Origin: Rheinheimera sp.
GTDB taxonomy: Bacteria > Pseudomonadota > Gammaproteobacteria > Enterobacterales > Alteromonadaceae
Assembly: GCA_003482455.1 (NCBI GenBank)
Contig: DMYW01000055.1
Location: 31,782 to 95,781 of the forward strand
Length of the DNA stretch: 64,000 bases
Direction: 5' to 3'
Shown: positions 24,458 through 34,630 of the stretch, piece after piece
How the letters are laid out: each line of letters opens with the position of its first letter
Numbering within the stretch: position 1 is the first letter of the stretch
Program-made: the position numbers and the translations under genes
The notes under the pieces: model-generated
Seen by the model: the letters and a program-made list of their open reading frames with translations, nothing else
What the model was told of the DNA's origin: nothing
Databases searched by the model: none

Positions 24458-26191
24458 ATGCAGCGTATGAATAGTATCGAATTTCTCCGCGTTGATGATG
24501 AGCTGTCAGTGCAGGTTCGGGTTTCGCCTGAGCCACTGACGGCGGCTGACTTGCGAGCTCAATTTAGCCAATCGCCATTTGGTCGCTGGCAGATCAATCA
24601 ACAGTGGTTAGAGACTTTACTCGACGACTACCAAACCTGTGTTCAGGACGTTCTCGAGCAACGATTACCCGAAGGCTATTTATTAGAACGTCGTTTAGCT
24701 GTAAGAAAAAATGCCAATGTCAGTTTTCAAATCGCCGACGACTTAATGGTCGTCAAGGCAGTTATTACGGCCGCATGGGGTGGGCAACCTATTTCTGCCA
24801 ATGAGTTAGTCAAACTTGCGCAAGAAGCTGGAGTGACTTTTGGTTTTCAACGTGACCAGATCATTGCGTTGGTCAGTGCTGCGAGTCGTGCTGAGCCAGG
24901 TACCCAAGTGCCTGGGGTCGTCGCAATCGGACGTGTTATGCAACCAGGCGGCAGCTCTCGATTAGAACCTCTTGTTGAGGGATTGCGCCCCAGATTACAG
25001 CGTCCAGTGACACATGATGAACAAGCCGCCGATTTGAGAGATTTTGGCGTTTTACCGTCTGTGCATGCTGGTGAACCTATTTTACGACGAGTCCCCCCAA
25101 GCCCTGGTATTGATGGTGTTAATGTAAAGGGACAAGTTCAAACGGCACCAATAGGGCAGTTAGTTCCTTGGCAATTGGGAGAAGGTGTCGGTGTGAGTCC
25201 GCAAGACCCTGATGTCATCATCGCCACGCGGGATGGAATGCCTCGTCTTGCGGATAATTCGGCCTATGTTGATGAGATCTATGCCGTTAAACGTGTCGAT
25301 CTTTCCACTGGGCATATACAGTTCAAAGGCTCGGTGATTATCAATGGTGACGTCACAGAAAGTATGAAGGTCATTGCTGGCGGCAATATTTATATCAAAG
25401 GCACGGTTGAAGGGTCATTAATTGAAGCCGGCGGCGATATTGAAATTGGTGGGGCTATTATCGGTCATCAGCTACAAGAATCAGAACAAAAGCTGCATGC
25501 ACAGGGAGTCCACTTTATTGTGAAAGAGCACTACGGGGATGCCGAAGTGTATAGCACTGTGGTGCGAGCAAGTGGCAATATTAGCTGTAGCTTCGCACAA
25601 TATGCAGCGATTGAAGCTGGTGGCTTTTTCCATGCCATGAAGCAACTTCACCATTGTCATGTGAATGCGCAATCCGTCTTAGTTGGCAAAGCAGACAAAC
25701 CATCGGGTAAGGTCGTAGGCGGCAGCTTTATGCTGGAGCAAACCCTAACTGCTGGCGCTATAGGGTCGCCCTCGGAGAGTCGCCTATTAGTTAGCTTTAA
25801 TCGGAAAATTCAACCCGTTTTGGAGCGATTAGTTTCGCTGCGACAAACCGCACAATCAATCCGCCAAGAAATGGAAGAGATCCGGCGTGGCGTTGAGGCT
25901 ATGCGGCAAATGGAGAAATCTGAAAGTTCACAAGTTCAGATCCAAATGTTGGTGCAAGAATTTGATAGTCAAAAGAAAATTCTGTTAGCACTGACGCAAG
26001 ACATCAAACAATTGGAACAATTGAAATCTGAGCTGATGCTGCAACCGGCATTGTTAGCGCGACAGCAGATTTTTGTCGGCGTGGACGTGCGAATTGGTGA
26101 AGAAGTCTATCTCGTGAAACAAGAGCACAGTGGCACTAAGATCGCCTTTGATGGTTCGCATATAGTGCTCGAGCCTTGGTCTGGTAATTAG
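24458..26191 (+). CDS. FapA-like DUF342 domain protein
   Basis: A 577-residue cytoplasmic protein. The N-terminal third is a helical/mixed region (LTAADLRAQFSQSPFGRWQIN). It is followed by the DUF342 block with LRRVPPSPGIDGVNVKGQ and a right-handed beta-helix with repeated I-G-G-D turns (KGSVIINGDVTESMKVIAGGNIYIKGTVEGSLIEAGGDIEIGGAI). A coiled coil (VSLRQTAQSIRQEMEEIRRGVEAMRQMEKSE) lies near residue 465. The family is named for flagellar assembly protein A in Vibrio vulnificus, where it takes part in polar localisation; that role is not shown here. A second ATG three codons in is possible; neither has a good ribosome site. Confidence 0.8.
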   Translation: MQRMNSIEFLRVDDELSVQVRVSPEPLTAADLRAQFSQSPFGRWQINQQWLETLLDDYQTCVQDVLEQRLPEGYLLERRLAVRKNANVSFQIADDLMVVKAVITAAWGGQPISANELVKLAQEAGVTFGFQRDQIIALVSAASRAEPGTQVPGVVAIGRVMQPGGSSRLEPLVEGLRPRLQRPVTHDEQAADLRDFGVLPSVHAGEPILRRVPPSPGIDGVNVKGQVQTAPIGQLVPWQLGEGVGVSPQDPDVIIATRDGMPRLADNSAYVDEIYAVKRVDLSTGHIQFKGSVIINGDVTESMKVIAGGNIYIKGTVEGSLIEAGGDIEIGGAIIGHQLQESEQKLHAQGVHFIVKEHYGDAEVYSTVVRASGNISCSFAQYAAIEAGGFFHAMKQLHHCHVNAQSVLVGKADKPSGKVVGGSFMLEQTLTAGAIGSPSESRLLVSFNRKIQPVLERLVSLRQTAQSIRQEMEEIRRGVEAMRQMEKSESSQVQIQMLVQEFDSQKKILLALTQDIKQLEQLKSELMLQPALLARQQIFVGVDVRIGEEVYLVKQEHSGTKIAFDGSHIVLEPWSGN

Positions 26192-26284
26192 TTTTCGGCC
26201 AATCCCCCAATAGTTGCGCTTTGTGCAGCTTTTCTGGTAACTACCCTTTGATACACTAGTGGTTTTAGCCTTGTGGAGTCGCCG

Positions 26285-27043
26285 ATGTTTAAGCAGCTTT
26301 GTGCTTTGTTATGGTTTGCCGCACCGGCGATGGCCAGTGAATGCAACATGGCGTTTGGCCATGGTGTATTGATTTCGCCAGATCAAATCCGCATTTTGAT
26401 TAACGACCGTACCCAATATCAAATCAATGACGACCGTCAATTGTTCGTGCAAGGAGAGCCGCAGGCCCTAGATCCACAGGCGCAAGCGAGGCTAGCGGAA
26501 TTCAGTCAAGGCCTGCGTAAAATTGTGCCGCAAGTGGTCGGCATTGCCGTTGACAGCATGGAGCTGGGCCTGTCCGCCATCGAAAATATGCTGATTGGGG
26601 TGGGTAACGCTCAGCAACAAGAAGAATGGAAAGCGCTGGTGCGCGAAACCACTTACCAAATCATGTCGAGATTTGTGCGCAGTGGTGAGCATTTTTATTT
26701 GGCCCCGCAAAGCCTCAGAGAAATGGATAGCTTTTTACACGGAGAGTTAAAAGAAAACCTGAATAAGCTCGCTAAAAACACCGTTGGTGCGGTATGGGAA
26801 GCGCTACGCGATGCGTTACGGCAGACGGATGACAACTTCGAAAAACCTGAAACCGAAGACTGGCAAAGTGTTGAAACGCTGGTGAGTAAAATTAACATGG
26901 GACTTGATGCAAAAGCTGAAGAACTTGAAGAGAAATCTATTTTGTTTTGTCAGCGTTTGCGTGAACTGAATGAAATCGAAAACGAACTGTTAAAACAAGT
27001 ACCCGCGTTGGCAAGTTACGACGTCGTCGTTGAGAAACACTAA
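26285..27043 (+). CDS. yggN: YggN family (DUF2884) periplasmic protein
   Basis: A 252-residue protein with a Sec signal peptide (MFKQLCALLWFAAPAMAS-ECN). The mature part has the YggN/DUF2884 features: HGVLISPDQIRILINDRTQYQINDDRQLFVQGEPQ, then a helical region (FSQGLRKIVPQVVGIAVDSMELGLSAI) and a C-terminal coiled stretch (MGLDAKAEELEEKSILFCQRLRELNEIENEL). The ATG has GGAG six bases upstream, which decides against a GTG four codons earlier. The function is unknown. It ends 21 bases from the convergent aspartoacylase-family gene. Confidence 0.8.
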   Translation: MFKQLCALLWFAAPAMASECNMAFGHGVLISPDQIRILINDRTQYQINDDRQLFVQGEPQALDPQAQARLAEFSQGLRKIVPQVVGIAVDSMELGLSAIENMLIGVGNAQQQEEWKALVRETTYQIMSRFVRSGEHFYLAPQSLREMDSFLHGELKENLNKLAKNTVGAVWEALRDALRQTDDNFEKPETEDWQSVETLVSKINMGLDAKAEELEEKSILFCQRLRELNEIENELLKQVPALASYDVVVEKH

Positions 27044-27064
27044 GCGAGTGCGGTAATGGCGCCG

Positions 27065-28135
27065 TTAGACGACGCCATAATCACCACCTAATACCGCCGG
27101 CATGGCGCCGTCGACTTCATCATTAATTGCATCTAGTGTTTTTTCAGCTTCGCCAAGTTCGCTGACTTCCGCAATATGAAACAACGCTTCACCTTCATTG
27201 ACTAAAGGAAGGTTGTTACGGCCAATCACTATGCCAGAAAATGGCGCCGTCACCGCGACTTCAAAGTCGGAATAGGGGGAATAGATATGCGCCAGCACAT
27301 CGCCTTGTTGCACTATTTGCCCAAGTGACTGGTAATAACGTGCGATACCGTCATGTTCGGCGCGGATCCAACTACTTTTCTTCGAGAATAACGAGTTGGT
27401 TTTGGGCGTGGCTCTGCGCGTTTTCGCCAGCATGCCCAGCGACTGCATCACATTCAAAATGCCCCGCACGCCGATGTTGATGGCTTGTTCGTCAAAGCGT
27501 AGTGCTTCACCGGCTTCATACAAAATGATCGGGATACCTAAGCTATTGGCAGTGCCGCGCATTGTGCCATCGCGACTGGCGGCTTTGATGATCAGCGGTG
27601 CGTTAAAGGCTTCCGCCATGCCAAGTGACACTTTATCTTTGGAGGTGGCCCGCACTTGTGGATAGTTCGAACGGTGGATAGCCCCCGTATGCAAATCAAT
27701 CACATGCGTGCATTTTTTCAGGATACGGTCGGTGAATTGCCACGCCATTCGACTGCCTAGCGAGCCTTTTTCACTACCAGGGAAACTGCGGTTTAAATCG
27801 CGTCTATCTGGCAAATAACGGCTTTGCTGCACAAATCCGTAGGTGTTGACGATGGGCACAACAATCACGGTGCCGCGGACTTGATTGAGTTTTGGTAGTT
27901 TTAACAAGCGCCGACAAATTTCCACCCCATTGATTTCATCCCCATGCAAAGCTGCGGTGATGAGCAGTACCGGGCCGGGCTTTTTACCGTGGATCACATG
28001 AGCACCAATGTTGAGTTCGGTGTGTGTATAGAGCTTGCCAAACGGAATGTCGACGACCATGCGCTGACCGGGTTGGATCACACTATTGCCAAACGAGAAA
28101 GGTTGCACGACGGGGACTTGCACAGATTCTGTCAT
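27065..28135 (-). CDS. Succinylglutamate desuccinylase/aspartoacylase family protein
   Basis: A 356-residue zinc-dependent deacylase or carboxypeptidase-like protein. Zinc ligands are visible in ALHGDEING (HxxE) and in VIDLHTGA, with the substrate-binding Arg-rich region [24 protein letters not shown] between them. The C-terminus (residues 260-330) is a beta-rich lipoyl-like extension ([37 protein letters not shown]) typical of this subgroup. It overlaps the end of rimK by four bases, so the two are translated together. That pairing suggests action on a glutamate-linked substrate rather than arginine catabolism, whose genes are absent here. The true substrate is unknown. Confidence 0.85.
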   Translation of the reverse strand: MTESVQVPVVQPFSFGNSVIQPGQRMVVDIPFGKLYTHTELNIGAHVIHGKKPGPVLLITAALHGDEINGVEICRRLLKLPKLNQVRGTVIVVPIVNTYGFVQQSRYLPDRRDLNRSFPGSEKGSLGSRMAWQFTDRILKKCTHVIDLHTGAIHRSNYPQVRATSKDKVSLGMAEAFNAPLIIKAASRDGTMRGTANSLGIPIILYEAGEALRFDEQAINIGVRGILNVMQSLGMLAKTRRATPKTNSLFSKKSSWIRAEHDGIARYYQSLGQIVQQGDVLAHIYSPYSDFEVAVTAPFSGIVIGRNNLPLVNEGEALFHIAEVSELGEAEKTLDAINDEVDGAMPAVLGGDYGVV

Positions 28136-29028
28136 AGCTTTTTACCTTTTTTATCCTGCAATTGCCGCAACAAGTAGTCCATCATAGCGCCGGCCACATC
28201 CACGCCGGTGGTGCCTTCGATGCCTTCCAAACCGGGTGAGCTGTTGACTTCCATCACGACAGGACCTTGGTCTGAGCGTAAAATGTCCACTCCAGCGACC
28301 GCCAGACCCATGCAACGCGCTGCGTGAAGGGCTGTTTTGCGCTCCGCTGCAGTTAAACGCACTGGCGTGGCAGAACCGCCCCGATGCAAGTTCGATCTAA
28401 ATTCACCGGCTTTGGCTTGACGTTTCATCGCGGCAACGACGCTATTGCCGACTACAAAACAGCGAATATCGGCACCTTTGGCTTCTTTGACATAGTTTTG
28501 CACCATGATCGGAGCGTTCAAGCCCATAAAGGCTTCTAGGATACTTTCGGCGGCTGATTGGTTTTCCGCTAAAACTACGCCGATGCCTTGCGTGCCTTCC
28601 AATAACTTCACCACCAGCGGGGCGCCACCGACGGTTTCAATGAGCCGTGGAATATCCACAGGCTTGTCGCCGAAGGCGGTTTTTGGCAGGCCAATGCCGG
28701 CACCAGCCATGCGCTGCAGCGAGCTTAATTTGTCACGGGCACGTAAAATCGCATCGGAGGTGTTCAGGCAATAGCAGCCCATCATCTCAAATTGTCGCAG
28801 CACAGCCGTGCCATACGCGGTGATTGAGGTGCCAATTCGCGGCACTACTGCATCATAGTCTTCCAGTGGTTGCCCCCGGTATAAGATGCTTAACTGCTCA
28901 TGGTGAATGGACAAGGCGCAGGCGGTTGGATCTAACACATCGGTTTTGATACCACGCTCATACGCAGCATCGAGGATGCGCCGGGTTGAATACAACTCGG
29001 CGTTACGGGATAACACGGCAACTTTCAT
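28132..29028 (-). CDS. rimK: RimK family ATP-grasp alpha-L-glutamate ligase
   Basis: ATP-dependent ligase that in E. coli adds glutamates to the C-terminus of ribosomal protein S6 and can make poly-glutamate. The protein has 298 residues, starting [22 protein letters not shown], and shows [21 protein letters not shown], the ATP-grasp lysine region [28 protein letters not shown], and the metal-binding [28 protein letters not shown]. All active-site blocks look intact. It is the first gene of a pair with the aspartoacylase-family gene. In Pseudomonas RimK activity responds to cyclic di-GMP; whether that holds here is unknown. Confidence 0.93.
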   Translation of the reverse strand: MKVAVLSRNAELYSTRRILDAAYERGIKTDVLDPTACALSIHHEQLSILYRGQPLEDYDAVVPRIGTSITAYGTAVLRQFEMMGCYCLNTSDAILRARDKLSSLQRMAGAGIGLPKTAFGDKPVDIPRLIETVGGAPLVVKLLEGTQGIGVVLAENQSAAESILEAFMGLNAPIMVQNYVKEAKGADIRCFVVGNSVVAAMKRQAKAGEFRSNLHRGGSATPVRLTAAERKTALHAARCMGLAVAGVDILRSDQGPVVMEVNSSPGLEGIEGTTGVDVAGAMMDYLLRQLQDKKGKKL

Positions 29029-29123
29029 TGCAACTCCAAAGGCAGCGAGACAGTTTGATTGTAGCTGTGTTGATCACAAAACACAGTAAGCTGTTCAGGC
29101 AAAACGGAAAATAGCGGTAAGTC

Positions 29124-30470
29124 TTATAGCAGCAACAAGCTGCCCAACCCTAAAAAGACGAAAAAGCCGATCACGTCGGTCACGGTTGTCAAAATCACAG
29201 AGCCTGACAGGGCGGGGTCAATCTTAAATTTCTCTAACCAAATCGGGATCACCACGCCAGAAAAAGCGGCCACTAAGATATTGATCACAATAGCCATCGC
29301 GATAACAGCGCCGATAATGGCGTCCCCGAACCACAGCCAAGTCACTGCAAAGATCACCAGTGCCCAAATCACACCGTTGATCAGGCCGACGCCAAGTTCT
29401 TTGCGCAGCAAGGTAAAATAGGTTTGATGGGTGATTTGGCCAAGCGCTAAGCCGCGGATAATCAGCGTTAAGGTTTGCGAGCCGGCGATACCGCCCATAC
29501 TAGCAACAATTGGCATCAACACAGCAAGGGCGACCACTTGCTGCAAGGTCGCTTCAAATAAGCCAATGGTCCATGCAGCTAGAAAAGCCGTTAAAAGGTT
29601 GATTCCAAGCCAAATGGCGCGGCTTTTCGCGCTTTGGATCACTGGGGCGAACAAGTCTTCATTTTCATCCAAACCGGCAGTATGCATGAACTGCCCTTCG
29701 AGGCTGCGCCGCAGGTTCTCGAGTGCTTCACCGATCGACATCCGGCCGAGCAACTTTCCTTCGCTATCGACCACCGGTAGCGCTGTGTAGCCGGAACGGG
29801 CGACTAAATCTGAGCCTTCGTCTAAGTGCATCTCGCCTTGCACTTGCGGCACTTCTTCATCAATAAACTCGACGATCGGCAAATGCGAAGGTTGACCGAG
29901 CAAGCGAGTTCCAGACAACAAACCAAAGAAACGGCCAGTGCGGTCCACCACCATCAAACTGTCTTGGTATTCGGCGTCTTCGTGCAGTTTGCGAAACATC
30001 CGTACTGCATCACGCACCTTGCTGTTATTGCGGATGGTCAGCACATCGTGGTCGGCATAACGACCGCATTGGTCGTCATCGTAGGCAAGGGCGGTCGCGA
30101 GCCAGCGTTTATCATCGGCATCGAGTTTGGAGCATGCCGCTTGGTACACGGCTGAGGGGAGCTCATCGAGCAGTTCAATTAAGTCATCGACGTCCATGCC
30201 ATCCACTAGCACGGATAATTCTTCGTCGGCTAAGCGGTCAAAGATATTTTGCCGCGCGTCTTCGCGCATGTGGTGCAAGGTTTGGATCTGTTGCTCGAGT
30301 TCTAACTGATGCCAAGCTTGCATCCGTTGTTCCAGCGGCAAGGATTCGAGCGCAACTGCCAGTTCTTCCGGTTCCAACTGATTCAGACGCTCGGCCAAAT
30401 GGCCAGCTTCGTCTTCATCAAAGCTGTCGCGGACTATCTCTTCGATATCAAGCAGTTGCGATTCATGCAT
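29124..30470 (-). CDS. mgtE: Magnesium transporter MgtE
   Basis: Mg2+ channel of 448 residues. The order is an acidic helical N-domain (LNQLEPEELAVALESLPLEQRM...), two CBS domains (DVLTIRNNSKVRDAVRMFRK, YTALPVVDSEGKLLGRMSIGEAL), then five membrane helices with the pore block VLMPIVASMGGIAGSQTLTLIIRGLALGQI. The N and CBS domains close the pore when Mg2+ is high. I chose the ATG that begins MHESQLLDIEEI; an upstream GTG gives an unlikely 16-residue extension. It lies downstream of corA on the same strand. No Mg2+ riboswitch was found ahead of either gene. Confidence 0.93.
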   Translation of the reverse strand: MHESQLLDIEEIVRDSFDEDEAGHLAERLNQLEPEELAVALESLPLEQRMQAWHQLELEQQIQTLHHMREDARQNIFDRLADEELSVLVDGMDVDDLIELLDELPSAVYQAACSKLDADDKRWLATALAYDDDQCGRYADHDVLTIRNNSKVRDAVRMFRKLHEDAEYQDSLMVVDRTGRFFGLLSGTRLLGQPSHLPIVEFIDEEVPQVQGEMHLDEGSDLVARSGYTALPVVDSEGKLLGRMSIGEALENLRRSLEGQFMHTAGLDENEDLFAPVIQSAKSRAIWLGINLLTAFLAAWTIGLFEATLQQVVALAVLMPIVASMGGIAGSQTLTLIIRGLALGQITHQTYFTLLRKELGVGLINGVIWALVIFAVTWLWFGDAIIGAVIAMAIVINILVAAFSGVVIPIWLEKFKIDPALSGSVILTTVTDVIGFFVFLGLGSLLLL

Positions 30471-30585
30471 GCGGATGTATCCATTACGTGAGCATTTGAT
30501 GATACCAAGCGTTACCACTCAGTCCCAGTGCTGAGCGCGCATTTCCGTGAGGCTCGGCGCTGTTTGCTGAAAATCTAACCAGTCG

Positions 30586-31551
30586 TTACCACCAGCGTTT
30601 CCATTTAAAACCAAGCATCATGCCAAGCGCTAAAATGGCCATACCGGCCAGCGTATAAAAATAGCCGTCACTCCAATGGAGTTCTGGCATGTTATCGAAG
30701 TTCATGCCATACACCCCGACGATGAAGGTCAGCGGGATAAACACGGAAGACACCATAGTGAGTAGCTTCATCCGTTCGTTGATTTGATGCGACGAGGTCG
30801 ACATATAACCGCTGACCAGATCGCCAAGTTGGTCGTAATACATTTGAGTCATCGAATGCAGGCGTTCGAATTTTTCATAAAAATCACGCAGTTCCACGCT
30901 TTGAAATTGTGAGGTAAACGCATGATCAGATTCGGTGGTCAGCATGTCGGCAAACATTTCTTTTTGATAGGCGAGGTTACGATCGAGTTTTCGAAACACT
31001 GAACGATAGCGCATGATCTGCGACATCTTATGATCATCGCCTTGGGTGAGCATCCGATCTTCGAGATCACCCAGCTCATCCTCAAAGCCGATAAGCTTTT
31101 CCAAATAGCTGGCGGACACGGCATGAATGTATTGTTTGACCCATTCTTTAATCGGACTGACGGGTTTGTGCACGTCAAAGTCCGGCAACATGCAGTGCGC
31201 CTCTTCGTCGGGAAGCTGTCGCTTGTACAACAACACCTGACGAGAAAACAACAAACTAAGCTGCGCATGGCCTTGATAATTATGGAAATCTTTCCCGGCA
31301 AATGCTCGAAGTAACAACAGGGTATACCCATCAAATGACTCAAGTTTGGGCGGATGTCGTTCACGCAAATAGTCATCGGCGATCACGGGGTGAATTTTAA
31401 AGAGGGTGAGCACTTGTTGTTGCTCGTGGTAACTGGCGTGCGTTAGGTCAATCCACAGCTTTTGGTCGCCGTGCAATGGTAACTTTAACATCGACAGATC
31501 GCCGGTTTGCCATCCAGCCAATTCGGGCTGGTACAAGTGCAATAAAATCAT
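30586..31551 (-). CDS. corA: CorA family divalent cation transporter
   Basis: A 321-residue CorA-type Mg2+/Co2+/Ni2+ channel. It has a large cytoplasmic N-domain (HPVIADDYLRERHPPKLESFDGYTLLLLR), a long stalk helix (FEDELGDLEDRMLTQGD, FYEKFERLHSMTQMYYDQLGDLVSGYMS), then two C-terminal helices split by the signature YGMNF followed by the MPEL loop. The tail KWKRWW is basic, as usual. An ATG five codons after a TTG was chosen. It is followed by mgtE after about 115 bases, so two unrelated Mg2+ channels are adjacent. Confidence 0.92.
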   Translation of the reverse strand: MILLHLYQPELAGWQTGDLSMLKLPLHGDQKLWIDLTHASYHEQQQVLTLFKIHPVIADDYLRERHPPKLESFDGYTLLLLRAFAGKDFHNYQGHAQLSLLFSRQVLLYKRQLPDEEAHCMLPDFDVHKPVSPIKEWVKQYIHAVSASYLEKLIGFEDELGDLEDRMLTQGDDHKMSQIMRYRSVFRKLDRNLAYQKEMFADMLTTESDHAFTSQFQSVELRDFYEKFERLHSMTQMYYDQLGDLVSGYMSTSSHQINERMKLLTMVSSVFIPLTFIVGVYGMNFDNMPELHWSDGYFYTLAGMAILALGMMLGFKWKRWW

Positions 31552-31569
31552 ACAAATCCCACCCAATCA

Positions 31570-31587
31570 GGGGCGGCGAACCGCCCC
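31570..31587 (-). terminator. GC-rich hairpin after the DUF885 gene
   Basis: A perfect stem GGGGCGG/CCGCCCC with a four-base loop lies between the DUF885 stop and corA. There is no T-run on the minus strand, so it is either a weak terminator or an mRNA-stabilising hairpin. Confidence 0.5.
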
Positions 31588-31601
31588 GCGTGCAGTGCAG
31601 A

Positions 31602-33452
31602 TTAGGCCTGGGTGGCCTTTTTATCCGCAATATATTGATCAACCAGTTGTTCTAATACGTCCAATGGCACAGCACCATTTTTTAGCACTACATCATGGTA
31701 ATCGCGGATATCGAATTTGTCGCCAAGCGCCGTTTTCGCTTTATCACGCAGTTGCACCAGTTTAATCATGCCAATTTTGTAGGCGGTCGCTTGTGATGGC
31801 ATCACGATATAACGCTCGATCGCGTTCACCGCTTCGGTAGGCGCGTTTGGCGTGTTATCGACCAAATATTGGATCGCTTGTTCACGTGTCCATTTCTTCG
31901 CATGAATGCCGGTATCAACCACTAAGCGACAGGCCCGCCAAAGTTCCATCGCGAGGCGACCAAAATCGGCATAATCGTTTTGGTACAGGCCCATTTCTTT
32001 CGGCAGCAGTTCAGTGTACAAACCCCAGCCTTCCACGTACGCGGTGTAGCCACCGAACTTGCGGAATTTCGGAACATTTTCAAGCTCTTGCGCTATAGCG
32101 ATTTGCATGTGATGCCCCGGGATGCCCTCGTGATAGGCCAGCGCTTCCATCATGTAATTCGGCATGTCTTTCATGTTATGCAGGTTGGCGTAATAAGTGC
32201 CAGGGCGTTTGCCATCCATGGATGGCGCTTCGTAAAAGGCTTTGCCGGCTGAGTTTTCACGAAACGGTTCGACTGCTTTGACAATCAAATCCGCTTTCGG
32301 TTTGATATGGAACAGTTCATCCAAGCGGCCTTTCATGGTGTTGATGATATCGGTCGCTTTCGCTAAATACGCTGCTTTGCCTTCGGCTGTGTCTGGATAG
32401 TAGAACTGGCTGTCTTCGCGCATATAGGCGAAAAAGGCTTTTAAATCACCTTTAAAGCCAGTCTTTTTCATAATGGCTTGCATTTCGCCATGGATGCGGG
32501 CGACTTCCGACAAGCCCAGTTGATGGATCTCGTCTGCAGTCATCGAGGTTGTGGTAGTGCGGGCGAGCGCATTGTTATAAAACGCCTCGCCATTTTTAAA
32601 CCGCCAGACGCCGTCATCAGTGCCAGCACGTTGATGTTGTGCTTCAAGGTAATTGATCAGGCCTTCATAAGCGGGTTTGACGCTAGACGTCAGCGCGATT
32701 TGTGCTTCTTTGACCAGCATGGCTTTGGTTTGGTCATCGAGCTTTAACGCGTTCACTTTGGTTTTAAAGTCTTCCAACAAGGTGCTGTCTTTGCCATCGC
32801 TAAAAGGCGCGCCTGTGATGATGTTTTTGCTGGCTTCGATCGCCAATGGGTAAACAAATTTCGGTGGCATAATCCCCAGCTTTTCGCGGGCATCCAGCTG
32901 GACTTTTAACTGCTCAAACAGCTGCACAATGCCATTTAACCGGGCAATATAGGCTTTGGCGTCACTTTCGTTGTCAATCAAATGCTGGTTGATCAGAAGC
33001 GAAGGCACCATCGAATGCCAACCGTACATTTGATTGATTGGATAGTTGTATAAACGCCATTGGTCGTCGGCGATTTTGTCTTGCAGTTGTTGCTTAAACA
33101 GTTGATAACTAAGCGATGTTTGCGCATCTAGTTTACTGACGTCTAAGTCTTTTAAGCCTTCGAGTTGCGCTTTGGCCAGCGCTAGCTCTTTTTCAGCTTG
33201 TCCGTCGGTCAGTTGATCCCACTTGTCATAATCTTGTTTGATGCCGAGTTGCGTCAATCCCATCGGGCTTAAGGCCACCACGTCCATAAAGGCTTTTTCG
33301 AAATACGCGTTCGCTTTGTCGTTTTCGTTAACGCTTGCGGTCGCTGCGGCTGGGGTTGTCGCCGTTGGCGCGTTTGCAGGCTCAGGCGAACAGGCTGTCA
33401 GCAACGAGCATGCGATCGCAACCGCGAGCATTGAACGTGGGGTGGTCAGCAT
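31602..33452 (-). CDS. DUF885 family lipoprotein, probable zinc peptidase
   Basis: A 616-residue lipoprotein. The signal peptide ends in a lipobox (MLAVAIACSLLTAC-SPEP), and the next residues include no Asp at +2, so outer-membrane sorting is expected. After an Ala/Thr-rich linker comes the helical DUF885 domain, with the metal-binding block YHEGIPGHHMQIA near residue 455 and a downstream YVEGWGLYTELLPKEMGLY. The HExxPGHH pattern resembles a variant gluzincin site, and family members have been described as carboxypeptidase-like. The substrate is unknown. It is bounded by hemW upstream and a GC-rich hairpin downstream. Confidence 0.88.
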   Translation of the reverse strand: MLTTPRSMLAVAIACSLLTACSPEPANAPTATTPAAATASVNENDKANAYFEKAFMDVVALSPMGLTQLGIKQDYDKWDQLTDGQAEKELALAKAQLEGLKDLDVSKLDAQTSLSYQLFKQQLQDKIADDQWRLYNYPINQMYGWHSMVPSLLINQHLIDNESDAKAYIARLNGIVQLFEQLKVQLDAREKLGIMPPKFVYPLAIEASKNIITGAPFSDGKDSTLLEDFKTKVNALKLDDQTKAMLVKEAQIALTSSVKPAYEGLINYLEAQHQRAGTDDGVWRFKNGEAFYNNALARTTTTSMTADEIHQLGLSEVARIHGEMQAIMKKTGFKGDLKAFFAYMREDSQFYYPDTAEGKAAYLAKATDIINTMKGRLDELFHIKPKADLIVKAVEPFRENSAGKAFYEAPSMDGKRPGTYYANLHNMKDMPNYMMEALAYHEGIPGHHMQIAIAQELENVPKFRKFGGYTAYVEGWGLYTELLPKEMGLYQNDYADFGRLAMELWRACRLVVDTGIHAKKWTREQAIQYLVDNTPNAPTEAVNAIERYIVMPSQATAYKIGMIKLVQLRDKAKTALGDKFDIRDYHDVVLKNGAVPLDVLEQLVDQYIADKKATQA

Positions 33453-33466
33453 AAAGTAGTCCTTTT

Positions 33467-34630
33467 TTATAAGAATAATTGAAGCAATTCATTAAGATAG
33501 CGCACACCTTTGGCGGTGATTTGCCAGTCGGTTTCGCTATCGATTATTAACTCAAGTGCGGCGGCCTTGGCAAGGATTGGCGCGACGGTTTCGACCGGCA
33601 ACCCGGTATAGGCGCTAAACTCGACTTTGGGGCAAGGCTCGAGCAGTCGGAACCGATTCATAAAGAATTCAAATGGCAAATCATCAAGAGCGATAGTAGT
33701 GCAGTCATCTAGATACGGCTTGGTTAAATCCATATAGCCTTTGGGGTGTTTTACTTTGACAGTACGAACCACCTGGTTTTGCGTCGGCAGTGTTACTTTG
33801 CCATGGGCGCCACAACCAATGCCTAAATAGTCGCCAAAACGCCAATAATTGAGGTTATGCCGGCACTGAAAACCGGGTTTGGCATAGGCAGAGGTTTCAT
33901 ACTGTTGATAACCCGCAGCCGTGAGTAGTGCATGCCCATGTTCTTGAATGTCCCACAACAAATCATCTTCCGGCAGCACCGGCGGTTTCGAGGCAAAGGC
34001 GGTGTTGGGTTCGATGGTCAGCTGATACCAAGACAAGTGCGGCGGCGCTAGATCGATGGCTTGTTGCAAGTCGGCCATTGCAGCCGCAATAGTTTGTTGC
34101 GGCAGACCATGCATCAAGTCTAAGTTAAAGCTTTGCAGTTTACCTTGGCGTAACTGCTGTGCCAGCTTTGCGGCTTGGCAGGCTTCATCTTGACCATGGA
34201 TACGGCCAAGTGCTTTGAGTTGCTCTGCTTGAAAACTTTGCACGCCAATCGAAAAACGTGTCACCCCGGCATCGACATAACCAGCAAAACGCGCAGCTTC
34301 GACTGTGCCAGGGTTGGCTTCCATAGTGATTTCGATATCCGCAGCAAATGGAATGCGGGACTGAATGCCGTGCAGCAAGGTTTGAATACTTTCGGCACTA
34401 AACAGGCTCGGGGTGCCGCCACCGATAAAGATACTGTGCAGTGGCCGTCCTTGTACGTAGGGCAGGTCCTGATCAAGGTCGTCCAACAGGTGACTAACGT
34501 ATGCTTGTTCTGGCAGATCAGACTTCAAGCCATGCGAGTTAAAATCGCAATATGGGCATTTTTGCACGCACCAAGGAATATGCACGTACAACGACAGCGG
34601 CGGTAATTGTTGCGGCGTGTTCAACTTCAA
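33467..34630 (-). CDS. hemW: Radical SAM heme chaperone HemW
   Basis: A 387-residue radical SAM protein once annotated as oxygen-independent coproporphyrinogen oxidase; HemW proteins act as heme chaperones. The cluster-binding motif is in [18 protein letters not shown], followed by [38 protein letters not shown] and [14 protein letters not shown]. The C-terminal HemW domain ([29 protein letters not shown]) is complete. Its start overlaps the end of rdgB by four bases, the same arrangement as in E. coli, so the pair is coupled. Confidence 0.94.
   Translation of the reverse strand: MKLNTPQQLPPLSLYVHIPWCVQKCPYCDFNSHGLKSDLPEQAYVSHLLDDLDQDLPYVQGRPLHSIFIGGGTPSLFSAESIQTLLHGIQSRIPFAADIEITMEANPGTVEAARFAGYVDAGVTRFSIGVQSFQAEQLKALGRIHGQDEACQAAKLAQQLRQGKLQSFNLDLMHGLPQQTIAAAMADLQQAIDLAPPHLSWYQLTIEPNTAFASKPPVLPEDDLLWDIQEHGHALLTAAGYQQYETSAYAKPGFQCRHNLNYWRFGDYLGIGCGAHGKVTLPTQNQVVRTVKVKHPKGYMDLTKPYLDDCTTIALDDLPFEFFMNRFRLLEPCPKVEFSAYTGLPVETVAPILAKAAALELIIDSETDWQITAKGVRYLNELLQLFL

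Noticed and set aside
29072..29096. CRP-like site (TGTGTTGATCACA) upstream of rimK
   Set aside because: The half-sites are separated by three bases instead of six, so it does not fit CRP; at most it is a weak hairpin.
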